Assembly: GCA_947168885.1 (NCBI GenBank)
Contig: CAMVNQ010000007.1
Span: 147,759 to 211,758 of the forward strand
From: an uncultured Clostridia bacterium
GTDB taxonomy: Bacteria; Bacillota; Clostridia; Oscillospirales; Ruminococcaceae
Length of the DNA: 64,000 bases
Reading direction: 5' to 3'
The notes beneath the pieces are model-generated. The model saw nothing but the letters and a program-made list of their open reading frames with translations. It ran no database searches and was not told the origin of the DNA. Within the stretch, counting starts at the first letter, position 1, and each line of letters begins with the position of its first letter. Positions 50,997 through 58,524 of this stretch are shown here, in pieces. A program made the position numbers and the translations under genes.

Positions 50997-52523
50997 ATGC
51001 TCAGAGCGTTTTTTTACAAGATATATGAAGCACTTATGTCCGTGCTTCCGATAACCGCAATCGTCGTTATCGTTTCGTTCACGCCGCTCGTATCGCTTAC
51101 CGAGCGTGAAACGATAATATTCTGCATTTCCGCTTTCGCGCTGATACTCGGTATAGCGCTGTTCAACCTCGGTGCCGACCTTGCAATGACACCTATGGGA
51201 GAGCACGTCGGCGAGGGTCTTACGCGCTCGCGGAAACTCGGACTTCTGTTCACGGTCTGCTTTATTATGGGTGTGCTTATAACGATAGCCGAGCCTGATC
51301 TTTCTGTTCTTGCAAATCAGGTGGACGCGGTAATGGACGGAACGCTTCTTGTCGTGTTCGTCGGCGCGGGAGTCGGGATATTCCTGCTCGTTGCGGTAAT
51401 GAAGATCGTCTTTAAAGTGGATCTTTCGTCGCTTCTGCTTTTCTTCTATATGATCGTTTTTGCGGCTGTCGCGCTTCTGCTTGAACACGGAAGGGGCTTT
51501 CTGCTTCCGCTCGCGTTCGATTCCGGCGGCGTTACTACCGGACCCATAACCGTTCCGTTCATAATGTCGCTCGGCGTGGGTATTGCTCTTACTATCGGCG
51601 GGCGCGGGGCGAGTGAAAACAGCTTCGGACTTATCTCGCTGTGTTCCGTGGGACCCGTACTCGCTGTGCTCGTGCTTGCGATCTCCGCAAGTGGCGAGCT
51701 TACATACATACTTCCTGACTACTCGGTAGCTTCGGATCTCGAAAGCGGGATAATTCATGAGCTTTTACATACTGCCGTTGATGTCGGACGTTCTCTTCTG
51801 TTCATAATAGTTTCTTTCGGTGTATTGCAGGTGACGATACTCAAGCTTCCGAAAAGAAAGCTCATGCAGATGTTTTTCGGCATAGTATATACGTTTGTCG
51901 GACTTGTGATATTCCTGACTTCCGTGACTGTCGGTTTTATGCCGATAGGGTTCCGCATAGGAAATGAGCTTGCAATGACCGGCAATACCGGACTTGTCAT
52001 ATTCGCTTTCGTGATAGGAATGGTGGTCGTGCTTGCCGAGCCGGCAGTTCATGTCCTCAACAAACAGGTCGAGGATATAACGAGCGGCTCTGTCACGAAG
52101 AAGGAAATGATGATAGCGCTTTCCGTCGGTGTCGGACTTTCTGTCTGCCTTTCTGTCGTACGCATTATCTTCGGCTTCTCGATATTGTATTATCTTATAC
52201 CGGGCTATCTTATCTCGCTCGGACTTTCATTCTTTGTCCCGAAAATCTATACCGCGATAGCTTTTGATTCCGGCGGAGTAGCGAGCGGTCCTCTCACATC
52301 GAGCTTTATTCTGCCGCTTGCTATCGGAGCCTGTGTCGCGCAGCACGGAACGAGCGATGTGCTCTATTCCGCGTTCGGCGTGGTCGCTATGGTTGCCATG
52401 ACACCGCTCATTACGATACAGTCTCTCGGTTTCAAGGCGGTAATGTCAGAGCGCGTGAGAAAGCGTATCGCAATGGCGCGTATCCTGTCCGCCGACGACG
52501 CGCAGATCATTTATTTTGAGTAA
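50997..52523 (+). CDS. DUF1538 multi-pass membrane protein
   Basis: 508 residues from ATG 50997 after CGGAGAAA. It has about 12 membrane helices and an internal duplication: ALFNLGADLAMTPMGEHVG with TIAEPDLSVLANQV in the first half, AMTGNTGLVIFAFVIG with LAEPAVHVLNKQV in the second, and the repeated FDSGGVTTGPITVPF / FDSGGVASGPLTSSF. This matches DUF1538, an uncharacterised transporter-like family. Two PII-like genes follow directly, so its activity is probably controlled by them. Substrate unknown. Confidence 0.9.
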   Translation: MLRAFFYKIYEALMSVLPITAIVVIVSFTPLVSLTERETIIFCISAFALILGIALFNLGADLAMTPMGEHVGEGLTRSRKLGLLFTVCFIMGVLITIAEPDLSVLANQVDAVMDGTLLVVFVGAGVGIFLLVAVMKIVFKVDLSSLLLFFYMIVFAAVALLLEHGRGFLLPLAFDSGGVTTGPITVPFIMSLGVGIALTIGGRGASENSFGLISLCSVGPVLAVLVLAISASGELTYILPDYSVASDLESGIIHELLHTAVDVGRSLLFIIVSFGVLQVTILKLPKRKLMQMFFGIVYTFVGLVIFLTSVTVGFMPIGFRIGNELAMTGNTGLVIFAFVIGMVVVLAEPAVHVLNKQVEDITSGSVTKKEMMIALSVGVGLSVCLSVVRIIFGFSILYYLIPGYLISLGLSFFVPKIYTAIAFDSGGVASGPLTSSFILPLAIGACVAQHGTSDVLYSAFGVVAMVAMTPLITIQSLGFKAVMSERVRKRIAMARILSADDAQIIYFE

Positions 52524-52535
52524 GAGGTGACGGAA

Positions 52536-52973
52536 TTGGCTTTATTTGCGAAGAAAAAGAATACCGAAACCGTTCCGGCAGAAGCACAGGCGGCAAAGCA
52601 GCTTCCGGCAGGCAATATCGCGCCGTTCAAGCTGGAGCTGCTTATAACGATAGTTGAGAAGAACAAGGCAGAGTTCTATGCCGATTTAATTCAGTCATTC
52701 GATGTGAATTTCCAGTTCCTTACGCCTGCCCGCGGAACAGCCAAAGCCGAAATACTCGACTATCTCGGACTTGCGGACTCGGATAAATCTGTGATATTCA
52801 GCGTTGTGCGCAGTGACAGGCTCGATGATATAGTATATATGCTCGGAACGAAGTTCCGGACTGTACGCGGCGGAAAGGGCGTTGCGGTGTCCGTTCCGTT
52901 CACAAGCGTCATCGGGTCGTCTGTGTACGCGTTTTTATGCAATGCGCGGTCAACGGTAAAGGGAGATGAATGA
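52536..52973 (+). CDS. PII-like protein with N-terminal extension
   Basis: 145 residues from TTG 52536 after AGAGGTGA. A charged, Ala-rich extension of about 30 residues, then a ferredoxin-like PII fold (FKLELLITIVEKNKAEFY, SVVRSDRLDDIVYMLGTKF, GGKGVAVSVPFTSVIG). The usual T-loop tyrosine motif of GlnB is absent. It starts 12 bp after the DUF1538 gene and probably binds a nucleotide and regulates the transporter. Confidence 0.82.
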   Translation: MALFAKKKNTETVPAEAQAAKQLPAGNIAPFKLELLITIVEKNKAEFYADLIQSFDVNFQFLTPARGTAKAEILDYLGLADSDKSVIFSVVRSDRLDDIVYMLGTKFRTVRGGKGVAVSVPFTSVIGSSVYAFLCNARSTVKGDE

Positions 52974-52974
52974 T

Positions 52975-53286
52975 ATGAGCGAAAAGACGTATGAGATGAT
53001 ATTCTGCATAATAAACGCGGGATATTCCGAAACGGTAATGGACGCGGCGAGAGAAGCCGGAGCACGCGGCGGTACAGTAATACGTGCGCGCGGAACGGCG
53101 GGAAAGGAAGCCGAGGAAGTTTTCAAGATAACCGTCCACCCCGACAAGGAAGTTATTATGATACTTGTGCCTAAGGATATAAAAGACGCGGTGCTCGAAG
53201 CGATATACAAGTCCGCGGGAATGAGCACGGCGGGGCAGGGCATAGCATTTTCTCTGCCGGTCAACAAGACTGTCGGTCTGCAATGA
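52975..53286 (+). CDS. PII-like signalling protein
   Basis: 103 residues from ATG 52975 after GGGAG. PII fold: MIFCIINAGYSETVMDAAREAGARGGTVIRARG (shown in parts: MIFCIINAGYSE, GARGGTVIRARG) and MSTAGQGIAFSLPV. It overlaps nothing but lies 1 bp after the preceding PII-like gene, so both are co-translated and could form a mixed trimer. It belongs to the PII-like side branch associated with DUF1538, not to GlnB/GlnK. Confidence 0.87.
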   Translation: MSEKTYEMIFCIINAGYSETVMDAAREAGARGGTVIRARGTAGKEAEEVFKITVHPDKEVIMILVPKDIKDAVLEAIYKSAGMSTAGQGIAFSLPVNKTVGLQ

Positions 53287-53376
53287 TTTTTTCGGAAATT
53301 TCTGTAACCTTTTGCCGTTCTGCGAAGTGTTATTTATGAAAGCGTTCAGGACTTCGACGAAAACGGAGGTAATACT

Positions 53377-54450
53377 ATGAAAATATCACCTTTGAAGGAC
53401 TATAAAGCACCGAAATATGCGGCGAAGATAGCGGCACTTCTCGCCGTTACCGCTGCAGTCTCTGGCTGTGCCGAGAAACCGCGTTTAGAGGGCGATGTGC
53501 CTTCTCCGGCTTATAATGAAACGACCGATGCCGTTCAGACCGCTCCCGCAGCTGTGACCATTAGCGAGACTGAAAATACGATCGCCGAGGGTACGGTTGT
53601 TACCACCACCGAGGACGAGATAGTCCACACTCAGCTCGAAGGAGGCGTTTCTGTCCCCGACGACACTACAGCAGTGATCGGCGTAGGTTCTATATTCTCC
53701 GCGCTCGGCGCACTGAAAGATAAAATATTCGGGACCGAAAAGCCCGAGCTCATGGGCGATGTGCCGAATATCGAAGACCCCGATCCCGAGCCCGATATTA
53801 TGGGTAAGATCCCGATGCCGCAGGATACCGAGCCCGATTTTGAGGGCGAAGTCCCCGAACCTTTCGATACTACCGAGCCGGAGCTTCTTGGCGATGTGGA
53901 TGTCCCGCAGTTTACCGATACTACCGAACCGCCTGAGACAATGGGCGTTGCTCCCGCATATACGGACGATCATCCCGAGCTTGAAGGCGAGCCTGCCGTA
54001 TTCACCGAAGAGATCATCGAACTTGCGGGCGATGTTCCTGCTTACAGCGAAGAACGCGACCCTATGACCGATTTTGCCTATGATGCTGCTCCGATGCTTG
54101 AAAAGGCGCTCGGAAAAGATCTGTATGATGTCACCGCGAGAGAAGAGATGTATTACAGATCTTATGAGATAGATGGTGTACTTTTTGAGACGCGGACTTA
54201 TTTAAGCTTCGGCAGCGGCAAGAATAAAGTTATCTATATCGCGTTTTTCGTGCGGGGTTCCGAATTCGATACCTGCCTAAGCGCAGACAAAAACACGACG
54301 AAAGTCGGCGAAGGATTTGTATTTGACCCAGACAAGAAAAAGAAAGAGCTCGTTCTTTTCGTTCCGTACGATTATTACACAAATCCGCTTGAACAGAGCA
54401 TTTGCGACGGTATAGCCGCCGACCTGAAAGATAAAGGATTTATTAAATGA
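53377..54450 (+). CDS. Lipoprotein with nine imperfect L-x-G-D-V-P repeats
   Basis: 357 residues. Lipobox VSGC (Cys31). From residue 37 to 223 there are nine short repeats of the form LxGDVPxP: LEGDVPSP 37, LEGGVSVP 87, LMGDVPNI 125, IMGKIPMP 141, FEGEVPEP 155, LLGDVDVP 170, TMGVAPAY 188, LEGEPAVF 202, LAGDVPAY 216; the last seven recur every 14-18 residues, separated by acidic D/TTEPE spacers. Residues 230-357 form a compact domain. The stop overlaps the start of a SPASM radical SAM gene (ATGA). The repeats may be its substrate (inference). I do not recognise the family. Confidence 0.82.
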   Translation: MKISPLKDYKAPKYAAKIAALLAVTAAVSGCAEKPRLEGDVPSPAYNETTDAVQTAPAAVTISETENTIAEGTVVTTTEDEIVHTQLEGGVSVPDDTTAVIGVGSIFSALGALKDKIFGTEKPELMGDVPNIEDPDPEPDIMGKIPMPQDTEPDFEGEVPEPFDTTEPELLGDVDVPQFTDTTEPPETMGVAPAYTDDHPELEGEPAVFTEEIIELAGDVPAYSEERDPMTDFAYDAAPMLEKALGKDLYDVTAREEMYYRSYEIDGVLFETRTYLSFGSGKNKVIYIAFFVRGSEFDTCLSADKNTTKVGEGFVFDPDKKKKELVLFVPYDYYTNPLEQSICDGIAADLKDKGFIK

Positions 54451-55514
54451 ATTTTACACTGCATCTGACCGAAAACTGCAACCTCGCGTGCAAATACTGC
54501 CCGAACCCGAAGAGCGAGAAAAGAATGTCCGAGAAAGTCGTGTATGCTGCCTGTGACCTCGCGTTCTCAAAGGGGAACATCGGCGGACTGTGCTTTTTCG
54601 GCGGTGAGCCGCTTCTCGAAAAAGAGCTGATCTACAAGGCAATAGACCGCTGTAACGAGCTTGCGGAAAAGACAGGGAAAAAGACAGGCTTCCGTATGAC
54701 GACGAACGGGACGCTTCTCGACGGCGAGTTCATCGACCGCGCGAAAAAGTGCGGAATGGTGATAGGTATATCCTTCGACGGTATAACGCAGGACAAGACC
54801 CGCGTATTCAGGGACGGCAGCGGAACGCTCGCGGCTGTGGAGAAAAACGCAAAGATGCTTCTTGCTTCCATGCCGAACAGCTACGCTATGATGACGGTCG
54901 CTCCCTCGTCTGTCGGAAGCTATTTCGAGTCCGTGCGGTACCTGTACTCGCTCGGTTTCCGGCGTATCATAGCGACAATCGCCTACGGACCGCTCGTTCA
55001 TTGGACGGACGAGGACATGGAGGTGCTTCGCGCAGAGCTTGAAAAGCTCGCAGAGTTCTACTCCGACATTCTCGTGCATTCAAAGCGCCGATTCTATTTC
55101 AGCCCGTTTGACGCAAAGATAAACGACTGCATAAAGGACAAGAATACTGCCGACCACTGTCATCTCGGGTTCAGACAAATGCCTGTCGATACTGACGGTA
55201 AAATATACCCGTGTACACAGTTCATCGGTGACGAGGACTGGTACATAGGAAATGTGTTCGACGGGCTTGACGTGAACCGCCAGCTCGATATTTCCCGCCG
55301 CCAGTCAACGCCGGAGGAGTGCCGCGAATGTGGACTCAATAAGCGCTGCACGAACTCATGCGGCTGTATGAACCGGCTCGAAACGGGTGACGAGAACAAA
55401 GTCTCGCCGCTTACCTGTACTTATGAGCGTATGCTCATAGAGATAAGCGACCGCATAGCGGAAGACCTGTGTGAGAACCATTACGAAGAATTTGTAAAAC
55501 ATTTCGGAAGATAG
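54447..55514 (+). CDS. Radical SAM/SPASM enzyme, RiPP- or protein-maturase type
   Basis: 355 residues. Radical SAM motif CNLACKYC (Cys11, 15, 18), FFGGEP near residue 50, MTTNGTLL, ISFDG. The C-terminal SPASM domain has Cys238, 256, 292, 295, 301, 305, 307 and 324 for auxiliary 4Fe-4S clusters. Such enzymes modify peptides or proteins (thioether, C-C or C-N crosslinks, or formylglycine). It is translationally coupled to the repeat lipoprotein upstream, which has no Cys in its repeats, so thioether formation there is unlikely. No separate short precursor gene was found nearby. Confidence 0.9.
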   Translation: MNFTLHLTENCNLACKYCPNPKSEKRMSEKVVYAACDLAFSKGNIGGLCFFGGEPLLEKELIYKAIDRCNELAEKTGKKTGFRMTTNGTLLDGEFIDRAKKCGMVIGISFDGITQDKTRVFRDGSGTLAAVEKNAKMLLASMPNSYAMMTVAPSSVGSYFESVRYLYSLGFRRIIATIAYGPLVHWTDEDMEVLRAELEKLAEFYSDILVHSKRRFYFSPFDAKINDCIKDKNTADHCHLGFRQMPVDTDGKIYPCTQFIGDEDWYIGNVFDGLDVNRQLDISRRQSTPEECRECGLNKRCTNSCGCMNRLETGDENKVSPLTCTYERMLIEISDRIAEDLCENHYEEFVKHFGR

Positions 55515-55599
55515 ACAGAGTGCCAGACGGAACTTTCGCTCTGTTTGCTTTCTGTCAGATTTCCGTGTTACGGGAATGGGTCCGGCGTCACGCCGACTC

Positions 55600-55686
55600 G
55601 GGTCGAGGGGCGAGCAGCCCCTCGTCAGGTCATAGGGCGAAGCCCTATCATAACGCCGTTTGGCGGGGTGTAGGGCGGCAGCCCCA
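55600..55686. repeat. Dispersed GC-rich palindromic repeat, copy 2
   Basis: GGGTCGAGG...CCTCGTC, GTCATAGGGC-GAAG-CCCTATCATA and GGGCGGCAGCCC; same order as 23246-23342. It fills most of the gap before cobO. Confidence 0.8.
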
Positions 55687-55711
55687 CAAATAATATCAAC
55701 GGGGTGAGAAT

Positions 55712-56215
55712 ATGCTTCAGATATACTGCGGAGAAGGAAAAGGGAAGACGACAGCGTCTCTCGGACTTGCGCTCAGAATGGCGGGCGCGGGAATGAAAGT
55801 CGCGTTCGTGCAGTTCATGAAAGGCGGCGATACTGCCGAGCTTAATTCACTTGCGAAGATTGATGAGATAGACGTTATGCGCTGCGACAGGGATTACGGC
55901 TTTTTCAACACACTTTCGGAAAGCGATAAGGCAGAGCTTTCCGCCTGCCACAACGGGCTTCTCGAAAAGGCGTTTTCGGGGAGCTATGACGCTGTGATAC
56001 TCGACGAATTCAATTTCGCTTACGGACACGCGCTTATGGACTGCGGAAGGGCGGAAAAGCTGATCCCCGAAAGCGCGGAGAAAATCGAAGTCGTAATTAC
56101 CGGACGAAACCCCGCACAGGTATTTGTTGACGCGGCGGATTACATAAGCGAGATACAATGCGTTCGCCACCCGTATCAAAAAGGCATTACCGCCCGAAAG
56201 GGAATAGAATACTGA
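55712..56215 (+). CDS. cobO: Cob(I)yrinic acid a,c-diamide adenosyltransferase
   Basis: 167 residues. CobO/BtuR-type enzyme making adenosylcobalamin precursors. P-loop CGEGKGKTTASLGLALR, VQFMKGG, DAVILDEFNFAYGH and the C-terminal HPYQKGITARKGIEY. ATG 55712 follows GGGGTGAGA. It is monocistronic, with no other cobalamin genes nearby and no cobalamin riboswitch seen in the leader. Confidence 0.95.
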   Translation: MLQIYCGEGKGKTTASLGLALRMAGAGMKVAFVQFMKGGDTAELNSLAKIDEIDVMRCDRDYGFFNTLSESDKAELSACHNGLLEKAFSGSYDAVILDEFNFAYGHALMDCGRAEKLIPESAEKIEVVITGRNPAQVFVDAADYISEIQCVRHPYQKGITARKGIEY

Positions 56216-56222
56216 GATAAAG

Positions 56223-56272
56223 CTGCGGCAGCTCCTTACACATGGCAGGGCTGCCGCAGATGCATTTTTTTT
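56223..56272 (+). terminator. Intrinsic terminator after cobO
   Basis: Perfect 10-bp stem CTGCGGCAGC (56223-56232) with GCTGCCGCAG (56250-56259), then ATGCA and eight T. Confidence 0.88.
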
Positions 56273-56295
56273 ACCGCAAAACTTGCATAAAACTA

Positions 56296-56324
56296 TTGAC
56301 GTATCGCCGCAATTGTGATATAAT
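56296..56324 (+). promoter_or_regulatory. Predicted promoter for thrH
   Basis: TTGACG, 17-bp spacer ending TTGTGA, TATAAT. Confidence 0.8.
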
Positions 56325-56429
56325 ATTTGCGTCAAAAAAATAACAATACTGCACGGGTAGTTTTCTCCCTGACTGTTGCGGGAAAAAAGCCGACAGTACA
56401 TCAAACAGAAGAAAGAAGAGGACAAGACT

Positions 56430-57029
56430 ATGAATATTGTGTGCCTTGATATGGAGGGAGTTCTCGTTCCCGAGATATGGATAGCGTTTTCCGAGGCTTC
56501 GGGTATCCCCGAACTTCGCAGAACTACCCGCGACGAGCCGGATTACAACAAGCTTATGAATTTCAGACTCGGTATATTGAAGGAGCACAAGCTCGGTCTG
56601 AAAGAGATACAGTCGACTATCGCGAAGATAGACCCGCTTCCCGGTGCGAAAGAGTTCCTCGATGAGCTCCGTTCTATAACACAGGTGCTTATTTTAAGCG
56701 ACACGTTCGAGCAGTTCGCTATGCCGCTCATGAAAAAGCTCGACTACCCGACTATATTCTGCAACACCCTCGAAGTTGCTCCCGACGGCGAGATCACAGG
56801 GTTCAAGATGCGCTGTGAGAAGTCGAAGCTTACGACGGTAAAGGCGCTCCAGTCTATCGGCTATGAGACGATAGCGAGCGGCGACAGCTTCAATGACCTC
56901 GCTATGATACAGGCGAGCAAGGCAGGCTTCCTCTTCAAGAGCACCGAGAAGATCAAAGCGGACTATCCCGACATCCCCGCATTCGAGGAGTTCGGTGACC
57001 TGCTCAACGCGATAAAGAATGCGCTGTAA
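56430..57029 (+). CDS. thrH: ThrH-type phosphoserine phosphatase/homoserine phosphotransferase
   Basis: 199 residues from ATG 56430 after AGAGGA. HAD-superfamily: catalytic DMEGVLVPE near the N-terminus, motif II LILSDTF, and motif III GDSFNDLAMI. ThrH dephosphorylates phosphoserine and can move the phosphate to homoserine, linking serine and threonine synthesis. It is monocistronic, with promoter and terminator. Confidence 0.93.
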   Translation: MNIVCLDMEGVLVPEIWIAFSEASGIPELRRTTRDEPDYNKLMNFRLGILKEHKLGLKEIQSTIAKIDPLPGAKEFLDELRSITQVLILSDTFEQFAMPLMKKLDYPTIFCNTLEVAPDGEITGFKMRCEKSKLTTVKALQSIGYETIASGDSFNDLAMIQASKAGFLFKSTEKIKADYPDIPAFEEFGDLLNAIKNAL

Positions 57030-57038
57030 AAAATAACG

Positions 57039-57060
57039 GGCGGACTTTTAAGTCCGCCTT
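57039..57060. terminator. Bidirectional terminator after thrH
   Basis: GGCGGACTT/AAGTCCGCC with a 2-base loop, then TTTG. Confidence 0.82.
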
Positions 57061-57062
57061 TG

Positions 57063-57254
57063 TCATTTCGTGTATTCTATCCCGTACTTCGCGTAAAACG
57101 CCTTTATATCCCGTTCTGTCCGCACAAGTTCGGAGAAGTGCAGCTTCCTGTCGTGCTTGTCGTAGAATCCTATCGTCTTTTCGCCTGTGCAGGTCGAGGA
57201 TTCGAGCTTAATATCGTCTTTCGTGTAGCCGTCTGGAATGGACATAGCTTTCAT
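57063..57254 (-). CDS. Small protein of unknown function
   Basis: 63 residues. No family is recognised. It is mixed charged, with one Cys, no signal peptide or membrane segment. ATG 57254 follows GGGAGGTAACACA, and the start overlaps the stop of the C39-like gene by 4 bp, so it is the last of a three-gene unit (metallopeptidase, C39-like, this). Function unknown. Confidence 0.75.
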   Translation of the reverse strand: MKAMSIPDGYTKDDIKLESSTCTGEKTIGFYDKHDRKLHFSELVRTERDIKAFYAKYGIEYTK

Positions 57255-57607
57255 TGTGTTACCTCCCAGTAGTATTTTCGTTTGCAGACCGGAAAATCGT
57301 CAAGCACCCCGTGTTCCGGGTCGTAGAACGTCCCGTATGCGTATAGCGACCAGTGCCAGCAGCGCGGCGTTTCAAGACTGAGCACGCAAAGCGGCGGGAG
57401 CTCCGACTTTTCCGCGGCTTCACGGCGCTGCGGCTCCATTTTGTACCCGTGTACGGAGAGATAGCTTTTCATCTCGGCGAGTTTTGTTTCGCGCTCGTTT
57501 CCGAGTTCGCGGCACACATTGCCGACGTTTATTCCGGTTATCATAGCGAGAACAGCCTGACCGCATTGGAGGTCGGTGGGCTCGTGAACAAATACGATGT
57601 CTTTCAT
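57251..57607 (-). CDS. C39-peptidase-like (papain-fold) protein
   Basis: 118 residues from ATG 57607; a GTG at 57655 would extend it into the upstream gene. Pattern DLQCGQAVLAMITGINV (Cys as in C39 proteases) and CWHWSLYAYGTFYDPEHG (His-Asp part) suggest a papain-like fold, perhaps lacking activity. The 4-bp overlaps with both neighbours show tight coupling. Role unknown. Confidence 0.78.
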   Translation of the reverse strand: MKDIVFVHEPTDLQCGQAVLAMITGINVGNVCRELGNERETKLAEMKSYLSVHGYKMEPQRREAAEKSELPPLCVLSLETPRCWHWSLYAYGTFYDPEHGVLDDFPVCKRKYYWEVTQ

Positions 57608-58182
57608 TCTCCCGTCATTCTCCTTATCAGAAGTCTCCCGTTCTCCTTGAGCCACTTGTCGCAGCGGTCGTATTCGGGAAAGACCTTGTACACCGCGGCA
57701 TAGAACGCGCTTGAATGGTCGCGGTGAAGTATATGGCAGAGCTCATGGACTACAACGCTGTCGAGTACCTCCGGCGGTGTCATTACGAGCAGACAGTTGA
57801 AGTTTAGGTTGCTGCGCGCGGTGCAGCTCCCCCAGCGGGTCTTCTGGCTGCGTATGGTGATGCGGCCGTACTTCACACCGATAAGCTCCGCGAAATATGC
57901 GACGCGCCGCGGTATTATCCCGGCTGCCATATCCGCCATTTTCCGTATCTCTTCGGGAGTGAACGGGCGGGTCTCCGAGAGCTTCTCGTTCTCTGCGAGA
58001 CGTTTGCGGACGTGCTTTTCTATGACTGCGCTTTTCTCGGTGAGAAAACGAAGTATCTCCCTGTTCGCAAGCTTCATGGGGGCGCGGACTATGACCCGTC
58101 CGTCGTTGCTTATTTCCGCGGACATGGTCTTTCTGCGGCTCCGGATAATTTCTATATCGGCGGAAATGCCGTCAATACGCAT
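57604..58182 (-). CDS. YgjP-like metallopeptidase (DUF45/M48-like)
   Basis: 192 residues. Zinc motif VVHELCHILHRDHS near residue 145, preceded by IRSQKTRWGSCTARSNLNFN, the family signature. Cytoplasmic, without a membrane segment. Substrate unknown; YgjP-type proteins are often linked to DNA-protein crosslink or restriction-like functions without proof. The start ATG 58182 is only 32 bp from the divergent acyP start. Confidence 0.9.
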   Translation of the reverse strand: MRIDGISADIEIIRSRRKTMSAEISNDGRVIVRAPMKLANREILRFLTEKSAVIEKHVRKRLAENEKLSETRPFTPEEIRKMADMAAGIIPRRVAYFAELIGVKYGRITIRSQKTRWGSCTARSNLNFNCLLVMTPPEVLDSVVVHELCHILHRDHSSAFYAAVYKVFPEYDRCDKWLKENGRLLIRRMTGE

Positions 58183-58214
58183 TAAAACAACTTCTTTCGG
58201 TAGAGGATAAACTT

Positions 58215-58502
58215 ATGGATAACGAATACAAGAGCAGGACAGTGCGAAAGCATATCATATTCTACGGACGCGTACAGGGTGTGGGATTCCGCTATCGTGC
58301 GGAATACGCCGCCGGAAGCTGCGGAGTTACCGGCTGGGTGCGGAACCTGTACGACGGAAGCGTGGAAATGGAAGCCGAGGGCACCGAGCAGAGCATCGAC
58401 AATATGATAATCGCTATCGGGCGCGGTTCGTATATCAGTATAGAGGATATGTCGGTAAAGACTATACCCGTAGAGGGCAGCAGATATTTTGAGATAAAGT
58501 AG
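58215..58502 (+). CDS. acyP: Acylphosphatase
   Basis: 95 residues. The substrate loop GRVQGVGFRYR with catalytic Arg, and GWVRNLYDGSVEMEAEG with catalytic Asn, define the family, which hydrolyses acyl phosphates such as acetyl phosphate or 1,3-bisphosphoglycerate. ATG 58215 follows AGAGGA. The stop lies one base before the end of the convergent channel gene. Confidence 0.95.
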   Translation: MDNEYKSRTVRKHIIFYGRVQGVGFRYRAEYAAGSCGVTGWVRNLYDGSVEMEAEGTEQSIDNMIIAIGRGSYISIEDMSVKTIPVEGSRYFEIK

Positions 58503-58524
58503 CTTATCTGCTGCTTTTCTTTTT
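58477..58524 (+). terminator. Terminator of acyP, overlapping both convergent coding ends
   Basis: Perfect 10-bp stem GCAGCAGATA (58477-58486) with TATCTGCTGC (58505-58514), then TTTTCTTTTTTTT. The U-tract is the antisense of the poly-Lys tail of the channel gene. Confidence 0.82.

Noticed and set aside
55515..55711. Cobalamin riboswitch upstream of cobO
   Set aside because: The gap is filled by the GC-rich palindromic repeat; I could not find the conserved B12-box or the core pattern.
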